Assembly: GCA_026984555.1 (NCBI GenBank)
Contig: JALSRY010000423.1
Coordinates: 1-11,919 of the forward strand
Direction: 5' to 3'
Length of the DNA stretch: 11,919 nucleotides
Source: Phycisphaerae bacterium
GTDB lineage: Bacteria > Planctomycetota > Phycisphaerae > UBA1845 > Fen-1342
The notes under the pieces are model-generated. The model saw nothing but the letters and a program-made list of their open reading frames with translations, was not told the origin of the DNA and made no database searches. Below, piece after piece: positions 7,263 to 11,919 of this stretch. A program made the translations under genes and the position numbers. Positions within the stretch are counted from its first letter, which is position 1, and each line of letters begins with the position of its first letter.

Positions 7263-7715
7263 GTGTTTTCACAAACAGTGGATTATGCGCTCCGCGCGGT
7301 TCTCTGTTTGGCGACGCGTCCCCATCAGGCCCAGACCGCCGAGCAAATCGCGCGCTGGGCGGCTGTTCCCGCCGGGTATTTGGCAAAAGTCTTGCAGGTG
7401 CTTGGCAAAGCCGGCATCGTCCGTTCACAGCGTGGGCTCGGCGGGGGTTTCACGCTGGTCAAGTCACCTGAGACGCTCAACGTGCTGGAAGTGGTCAACG
7501 CGGTCGACCCGATTCAGCGCATCGAATGTTGCCCGCTGGGGCGCGCGGCTCATTCGATCAAGCTCTGTCCGCTGCACCGGCGTCTTGACGCGGCGATCGC
7601 GTTGATCGAGGATTCGTTTCGGAGCTGCACCATCGCGGACCTGATCGTCGAATCTTCCGATAATGCGCCGCTTTGCCCCGACGAGACCGGCGACGATACG
7701 AACGGCGAATCCTGA
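7263..7715 (+). CDS. Rrf2-family transcriptional regulator, probable Fe-S or redox sensor
   Basis: DNA-binding regulator of the Rrf2 family (IscR, NsrR, RirA), 150 aa, the normal length. It starts with GTG at 7263, 8 bases after GAGGGAGG (7247-7254). The N-terminus FSQTVDYALRAVL, the winged-helix segment with AVPAGYLAKVLQVLGKAGIV and the wing RGLGGGF are typical. The C-terminal sensing region has C89 and C90, C102, and H105 in CPLH. IscR uses three Cys spaced C-x5-C-x5-C plus a His three residues after the last. Here C90, C102 and H105 match, but the middle position (96) is Ala, with His at 97. A cluster could use C89, H97 or an outside ligand, or the site may be bare. As first gene of the cytochrome operon it probably represses the genes downstream and itself in response to NO, nitrite or redox state (inference). 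Confidence 0.88.
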   Translation: MFSQTVDYALRAVLCLATRPHQAQTAEQIARWAAVPAGYLAKVLQVLGKAGIVRSQRGLGGGFTLVKSPETLNVLEVVNAVDPIQRIECCPLGRAAHSIKLCPLHRRLDAAIALIEDSFRSCTIADLIVESSDNAPLCPDETGDDTNGES

Positions 7716-7731
7716 AACCGTACTCAAATCA

Positions 7732-7751
7732 GCGGACGGGCGGTCGTCCGC
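7732..7751 (+). other. Hairpin between regulator and tetrahaem cytochrome gene
   Basis: GCGGACG (7732-7738) and CGTCCGC (7745-7751) form a perfect 7-bp stem with the 6-base loop GGCGGT, 16 bases after the regulator stop. No long T-run follows. It may be a processing or partial-termination element that separates regulator expression from that of the structural genes (inference). Confidence 0.45.
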
Positions 7752-7820
7752 AGATGTTTGCGACAGCGTTTGACGGTTCGAACAACCTGGCGAGAACTCA
7801 TCGACAGGGAGTGCGTCTCC

Positions 7821-8546
7821 ATGAGCAACGACGAGCATGGCCGATCCGGCGGCTCGGGGAGTTGGGCCGGATTCCTCATCGGGCCGGCGTTTCTGGTTCT
7901 CGTGTACTGGTTCCTCGCGGGGCCCGACCTCGCGGAAATCCCGCACACCAAGGCGGTCAGCGTCCCCGCTTCCGCCATCAGCACCGCCCCCAGGCGCGAA
8001 ATCCTTCACGACCCCCCCACCATTCTCATCAACGGTTTCAAGCGACAGTGCATGGACTGCCACTCGCTGTTCCCGCCCCGCGAGGAAACTCCGAAGCGGC
8101 TGCTCCAGCACAAACACGTGCGCCTCAACCACGGCATCAACGACCGTTGTCGAAACTGCCACGACACCGAAAACCGCAACCGGCTGGTGCTCTATGGCGG
8201 AAAATCGATTCCGTACAACAACGTGGTCGAGCTTTGTGCCAAGTGCCACGGCCCGGAATACGAAGACTGGTTGTTCGGCATGCACGGAAAGGTGCTCGGC
8301 TATTGGGACACGTCCCGCGGCCCCGCCCGCCGGCTGATGTGCACCGAGTGCCACAACCCCCACACCCCGCGGATCCCGGCCATGTCTCCGATCCAGCCGC
8401 TGCCCCCGCCCCACACCTTGCGGATGGGCAACCCCGCCGAACACGAAACGGCTGAGGAGGAGGCCGATCCGCTACGCCACGCGCTGCGCGTGACCGAACA
8501 GATCCTCAACCAGCGCAAGCACCCGAAGCAGGAGGTTCCCGACTGA
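7821..8546 (+). CDS. Membrane-anchored tetrahaem cytochrome c
   Basis: Electron-transfer cytochrome (241 aa) with four CXXCH haem c sites: CMDCH (77-81), CRNCH (110-114), CAKCH (139-143) and CTECH (174-178). The ATG at 7821 follows GGGAG (7807-7811) at 9 bases. One hydrophobic helix at about residues 15-33, ending LVYWFLAGP, is likely an uncleaved membrane anchor with the haem domain in the periplasm. The segment after the last haem is proline-rich, then charged. It overlaps the next gene by one base (TGATG). It is too divergent for me to assign to NapC/NrfH, which have a different CXXCH spacing. By position it could play the role of NrfB or the ActA/ActE cytochromes, passing electrons between the Fe-S/NrfD unit and the octahaem protein. 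Role is inferred from context; the tetrahaem nature is seen directly. Confidence 0.9.
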   Translation: MSNDEHGRSGGSGSWAGFLIGPAFLVLVYWFLAGPDLAEIPHTKAVSVPASAISTAPRREILHDPPTILINGFKRQCMDCHSLFPPREETPKRLLQHKHVRLNHGINDRCRNCHDTENRNRLVLYGGKSIPYNNVVELCAKCHGPEYEDWLFGMHGKVLGYWDTSRGPARRLMCTECHNPHTPRIPAMSPIQPLPPPHTLRMGNPAEHETAEEEADPLRHALRVTEQILNQRKHPKQEVPD

Positions 8547-9622
8547 TGAGTGCGGCGAACAACCCAACCGGTGGTGGAACCGGACCGGAACCCGTGGCCC
8601 CCGAAGTGACCCGACGCGGTTTCCTCCGCGGAACCCTCGGCGCGGTCGGTGGTGTGGCGGCGCTCGCGGCGGCCCTGAGCCCGCTCAAGGACATCGACAA
8701 AGAGGATTACACGCTCGAAAAGTTCCTCCAGAAGCACTACAAGGAAATGACGCCCGAGGAGATGAAGAAGGTACTCGCCCGGATCCGCAAGGAAGTCGAA
8801 CGCGAGTACAAGCTCTCTCCCCATCTCCGCGACGTCAAACCGATCGACGGCGTCCAGTTCGGCTACGCGCTGAACCTCGGCCGCTGCATCGGCTGCCGCA
8901 AGTGCGTCTACGCCTGCGTCGCCGAGAACAACCAGAGCCGCAGCCCGCAAATCCAGTACATCCGCGTGCTCGAAATGCCCCGCGGCAGTGTGGACATCGA
9001 GCGCGGCAACCACCACTACGACCGCCCCACGGTTCCCGACGAAGACCACTACTACATGCCCATCCAATGTCACCAGTGCGCCAACCCGCCTTGCGTGAAG
9101 GTCTGCCCCGTCGAGGCGACGTGGCAAGAGCCCGACGGCGTAACGGTCATCGACTACGACTGGTGCATCGGCTGCCGGTACTGCGAGGCCGCGTGTCCCT
9201 ACTGGGCCCGGCGGTTCAACTTCACCAAGCCCGGCTTTCCCCGTGACGAAGCCAAGTCGGAAAACCCGTGCGGCCTCAACCCGGACATGGCGTACCTTTC
9301 GAATCGGCCGCGGATGCGCGGGGTGATGGAGAAATGCCACTTCTGCCTCCAGCGCTCGCGCGAAGGCCGCCGGCCCGCCTGCCTCGAGGTGTGCCCGGTC
9401 GGGGCGCGCAAGTTCGGCAATCTGCTCGATCCGGATAGCGAGGTCGCCCGCATCCTGGCTGAAAAGCACGTGTTCGTGCTGAAGCAGGAGGTCGGCACGC
9501 TGCCGCGTTTCTTCTACTACTTCGACCAGGAATATCCGCGTGACATTCCCCTCTCGGCATTCAAGACCTCGGCAACGGGGCCAGCGCTGCCCGGAACGCC
9601 CATGACCGGGGGTGAGGCATGA
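8546..9622 (+). CDS. Tat-exported 4x[4Fe-4S] ferredoxin-like subunit (NrfC/PsrB/ActB family)
   Basis: Electron-transfer subunit (358 aa) of a membrane-bound quinone-linked oxidoreductase. The ATG overlaps the upstream stop, and GGAGG (8531-8535) lies 10 bases before it. A twin-arginine signal TRRGFLRG (22-29) with a following alanine-rich segment points to export of the folded protein. Sixteen cysteines make four cluster motifs: CIGCRKCVYAC (114-124), CHQC-x4-C-x3-CP (175-188), CIGCRYCEAACP (207-218) and CHFC-x11-C-x3-CP (264-284). All ligands are intact, as in NrfC, PsrB and HybA. A charged helical stretch of about 50 residues (DKEDYTLEKFLQKHY through KEVEREYKL) lies between the signal and the first cluster. 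There is no molybdopterin catalytic subunit beside it, so it probably serves the NrfD-like protein that follows, with which it overlaps by 4 bases. Confidence 0.93.
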   Translation: MSAANNPTGGGTGPEPVAPEVTRRGFLRGTLGAVGGVAALAAALSPLKDIDKEDYTLEKFLQKHYKEMTPEEMKKVLARIRKEVEREYKLSPHLRDVKPIDGVQFGYALNLGRCIGCRKCVYACVAENNQSRSPQIQYIRVLEMPRGSVDIERGNHHYDRPTVPDEDHYYMPIQCHQCANPPCVKVCPVEATWQEPDGVTVIDYDWCIGCRYCEAACPYWARRFNFTKPGFPRDEAKSENPCGLNPDMAYLSNRPRMRGVMEKCHFCLQRSREGRRPACLEVCPVGARKFGNLLDPDSEVARILAEKHVFVLKQEVGTLPRFFYYFDQEYPRDIPLSAFKTSATGPALPGTPMTGGEA

Positions 9623-10857
9623 AAGAGTACTTCCGCTTTCTCGGCCGCTGTTTCCGCGTCAGCTTCGTCGGCGACTGGCGTTACCAGCTCTGGATGTTGG
9701 TGCTGACGTTCGTCGTGCTGCTGGGCGTGAACGCCTATGCCAAACAGTTCGTACACGGCCTGATCGAAACAGGCATGACCGACCAGGTTTCGTGGGGACT
9801 CTATATCGCCAACTTCACCTACCTGGTGGGTATGGCGGCGGCGGCGGTGATGCTCGTCATCCCCGTCTATATCTACCGCAAACACGAGCTGCACGACCTG
9901 GTGATTTTCGGCGAACTATTCGCGGTCGCCGCGATCATCATGTGCCTCGCTTTCGTGAACGTGGACCTGGGCCGGCCGGATCGTTTCATGCACATTTTCT
10001 GGCGGTTCAATTTCCCGCGTTCGATGCTGACCTGGGACGTCGTAGCGTTGGGCGGCTACCTGCTGCTCAACCTGCACATCTGCGGCTACCTGATCTACTG
10101 TTCCTACCGCAAGCGCAAGCCCCACTTCGTGTTCTACATCCCGTTCGTGTTCGTCGCGATCGGCTGGGCGGTCAGCATCCACACCGTAACCGCGTTCCTG
10201 TATGTGGGCCTGGGCGGCCGGCCGTTCTGGAACTCCGCGATCATCGCCCCGCGTTTCCTGGCGTCGGCGTTCGCCGCCGGCCCGGCGTTCATCATCATCA
10301 CGCTCCAGATCATCCGCCGAACGACCGCGTACCGGATCACCGACGAGGCCCTGGCCCTGCTGCGGAACATCGTCACGGTCGCGCTGGCGATCAACATGTT
10401 CCTCCTGGGCTGCGAGCTGTTTACCGAGTTCTACACCCACTCGGCACACATGGCCTCGACGGTCTACCTGTTCTTCGGGTTGCGCGGATACCACGCCCTC
10501 GTGCCGTGGATCTGGACGTCGATCGCGATGAATCTCGTCGCGATGGTGATCCTGTTCCTGCCGCTGGCGCGCAGCCTCAAGTACCTCAACCTCGCGTGCG
10601 TGTTGATGATCGTAGGCATCTGGATCGAGAAGGGCATGGGGCTGATCGTGCCGGCGTTCATTCCCTCGCCGCTGGGAGAAATGGTCGAATACAAACCGAC
10701 GCTCAACGAAATCCTGGTCTGCCTGGGAATCTGGGCGTTTGGTTTGCTGCTGTACACGATTTTTGTTCGCGTTACGGTTCCTGTATTGTCGGGTCGGCTG
10801 GTGTCCGATCAGGTTGAAACATCCGGGGCGCATCCCGCGCGTTCCGGCGCGTCTTGA
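9619..10857 (+). CDS. nrfD: NrfD/PsrC-family integral membrane quinone-interacting subunit
   Basis: Polytopic membrane protein (412 aa) of the NrfD/PsrC/ActC family, which oxidises or reduces quinones at the membrane and passes electrons to a partner Fe-S subunit. The ATG lies in an ATGA overlap with the ferredoxin gene, with GGGTGAGG just upstream. About ten hydrophobic helices are visible, near residues 24-44, 59-84, 95-115, 136-160, 169-195, 212-232, 250-270, 294-317, 321-343 and 363-388. Family-like features are WGLYIANFTYLVG in helix 2, the DLGRPDRF loop (116-123) and FPRSMLTWD before helix 4. A polar tail of about 20 residues ends the protein. The family is named for formate-dependent nitrite reduction, but it also occurs in polysulfide reductase, Hmc, Qrc and alternative complex III. 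The neighbours here point to a link with c-type cytochromes. Confidence 0.93.
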   Translation: MKEYFRFLGRCFRVSFVGDWRYQLWMLVLTFVVLLGVNAYAKQFVHGLIETGMTDQVSWGLYIANFTYLVGMAAAAVMLVIPVYIYRKHELHDLVIFGELFAVAAIIMCLAFVNVDLGRPDRFMHIFWRFNFPRSMLTWDVVALGGYLLLNLHICGYLIYCSYRKRKPHFVFYIPFVFVAIGWAVSIHTVTAFLYVGLGGRPFWNSAIIAPRFLASAFAAGPAFIIITLQIIRRTTAYRITDEALALLRNIVTVALAINMFLLGCELFTEFYTHSAHMASTVYLFFGLRGYHALVPWIWTSIAMNLVAMVILFLPLARSLKYLNLACVLMIVGIWIEKGMGLIVPAFIPSPLGEMVEYKPTLNEILVCLGIWAFGLLLYTIFVRVTVPVLSGRLVSDQVETSGAHPARSGAS

Positions 10858-10872
10858 GAAGGGGAGCTTCTT

Positions 10873-11919
10873 ATGTCAACGGAAAGGTGGTTCAGGATGA
10901 AGAAAGTTGGAATCTGGTGCGGCGTGAGCGCGTTGGTGCTTTCGCTGGTGGGGGTTTCGTCGGCAGCGGCCCAGGCCATCGGCCTGCCCACGGTCAGCGA
11001 CGAATCCCAGGAGTGTATCGCGTGTCACAAGAAGACCGACCCGGTCGTATACCAGCAATGGGGTGTGAGCAAGCACTACCGGGCCAATGTCGCCTGCTAC
11101 GAATGCCACGGTGCGGAAAAATCCGATTCCGACGCGTTCGACCATTACGGCTTCACGATCGCCGTGCTGGTCACGCCGAAAGACTGCGGCCGCTGCCACA
11201 GCCGCGAGATGACCGAGTTCATCGGCTCGCACCACGCCAAGGCCGGCCGGATTCTCGGCTCGCTCGACAACGTGCTCGCCGAGGTCGTCGAAGGCAACCA
11301 GGCGTTCAAGACGATCGGCTTCCCCGAGGGCGTCTCCGCCTCGGCCGCCAACGGCTGCTGGCAGTGCCACGGCTCGCAGGTCAAGATCGGCGCCGACGGG
11401 CGCCCCGACGCGGCCACCTGGCCCAATAGCGGCATCGGCCGCCTCAATCCCGACGGCAGCGAAGGTTCCTGCCACGCCTGCCACACGCGGCATTCGTTCT
11501 CGGTCGCCCAGGCGCGCCATCCCGATACCTGCGGCAAGTGCCACCTCGGCCCCGACCACCCGCAGAAAGAGATCTACGAGGAGTCCAAGCACGGCATCCT
11601 GTTCTTCGCCAACGAGGACAAGATGAACCTCCACTCCAACAAGTGGATCGTCGGCGAAGACTACTGGGCCGCGCCGACCTGCGCGACCTGCCACATGTCC
11701 GCAACCAAGAGCCAGCCGGTCACACACGACATCGGGGCGCGGATCAGTTGGAACAACCGGCCGAAGACCTCGGTGCGTCCCGAAGTGGCCGACGCCAAGA
11801 TGGGGTTGCCCGGCAAGGATCTGCCCTGGCAAGTGCGGCGGGCCAACATGCAGGACGTCTGCCTGAACTGCCACAGCAAGCCGTGGGTCGAGAACTTCTA
11901 CACCCAGTACGACGCGCTG
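10873..11919 (+). CDS. hao: Octahaem cytochrome c, hydroxylamine oxidoreductase (HAO) family, 3' end cut off
   Basis: Periplasmic multihaem redox enzyme; 349 residues are visible and the frame is open at the window end. The ATG at 10873 follows GGGGAG (10861-10866). An in-frame ATG at 10897, after AAAGGTGG, gives a classical signal peptide (MKKVGIW through SAAAQA) and could be the true start. Eight CXXCH sites are seen, counting from 10873: 48-52, 75-79, 105-109, 162-166 (CWQCHGS), 200-204, 220-224, 270-274 and 330-334. The stretch from CWQCHGS through WPNSGIGR, NPDGSEGSC, RHSFSVAQAR and GPDHPQ to ESKHGI is strongly HAO-like. The family includes HAO proper, anammox hydrazine dehydrogenase and epsilon-type HaoA, thought to reduce nitrite or hydroxylamine to ammonia. 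The cross-linking Tyr that favours oxidation would lie beyond the window. The gene starts 15 bp after nrfD, so quinol-driven reduction is plausible. Confidence 0.92.
   Translation, partial: MSTERWFRMKKVGIWCGVSALVLSLVGVSSAAAQAIGLPTVSDESQECIACHKKTDPVVYQQWGVSKHYRANVACYECHGAEKSDSDAFDHYGFTIAVLVTPKDCGRCHSREMTEFIGSHHAKAGRILGSLDNVLAEVVEGNQAFKTIGFPEGVSASAANGCWQCHGSQVKIGADGRPDAATWPNSGIGRLNPDGSEGSCHACHTRHSFSVAQARHPDTCGKCHLGPDHPQKEIYEESKHGILFFANEDKMNLHSNKWIVGEDYWAAPTCATCHMSATKSQPVTHDIGARISWNNRPKTSVRPEVADAKMGLPGKDLPWQVRRANMQDVCLNCHSKPWVENFYTQYDAL

Noticed and set aside
8300..9469. Long minus-strand frame over the Fe-S gene
   Set aside because: No domain is recognisable and the composition is that of antisense shadow; the 16 ligand cysteines on the + strand fix the real frame.
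9916..10833. Minus-strand frame opposite nrfD, rich in Arg, Asp, Glu and His
   Set aside because: The composition is what the antisense of hydrophobic membrane-helix codons gives; no domain is visible.

Overview
The window is high-GC, densely coding DNA with every recognisable gene on the + strand. The organism is most likely a member of the Planctomycetota, perhaps a Phycisphaerae-like or uncultured lineage. This is an inference from three secreted proteins that end in tandem EF-hand (dockerin-type) tails of the D-x-D-x-D-G-x-V-x-L-x-D-L-A-x-L-L-A-x-Y kind common in that phylum, and from a membrane-linked octahaem cytochrome module. No rRNA or other taxonomic marker is present.

The left half (about 100-7035) encodes exported proteins. 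The first is a GlgB-like GH13 alpha-glucan enzyme with N-terminal carbohydrate-binding-type modules (104-2446). The second is a GH57 alpha-glucan enzyme with a CBM25-like starch-binding module and a glucodextranase/DOMON-like domain (2542-5439). The third is a seven-repeat FG-GAP beta-propeller protein (5632-7035). All three carry a signal peptide and a C-terminal pair of dockerin-type calcium loops. The two glycosidases are 95 bp apart and probably act together on extracellular starch- or glycogen-like polymers. The propeller gene has its own extended -10 promoter and a strong Shine-Dalgarno sequence.

The right half (7263-11919) is a respiratory operon: an Rrf2-family regulator with likely Fe-S ligands, a membrane-anchored tetrahaem cytochrome c, a Tat-exported protein with four [4Fe-4S] clusters (NrfC/PsrB/ActB type), a roughly ten-helix NrfD/PsrC quinone-interacting protein, and an octahaem cytochrome of the hydroxylamine oxidoreductase (HAO) family cut off by the window end. 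The last four are tightly packed, with two start/stop overlaps and one 15 bp gap. The layout suggests a periplasm-facing quinol/quinone-linked complex in which an HAO-type octahaem protein takes the place that NrfA holds in the Nrf system. It would reduce nitrite, NO or hydroxylamine, or oxidise hydroxylamine, under control of a redox- or NO-sensing Rrf2 protein. The direction of catalysis cannot be settled because the C-terminal region, where the cross-linking tyrosine would lie, is outside the window.

Intergenic DNA is short (none over 300 bp). It holds hairpins between the two glycosidase genes and between the regulator and the cytochrome gene, a promoter with dyad symmetry ahead of the regulator, and no RNA genes, CRISPR arrays, insertion sequences or phage genes that I can see.
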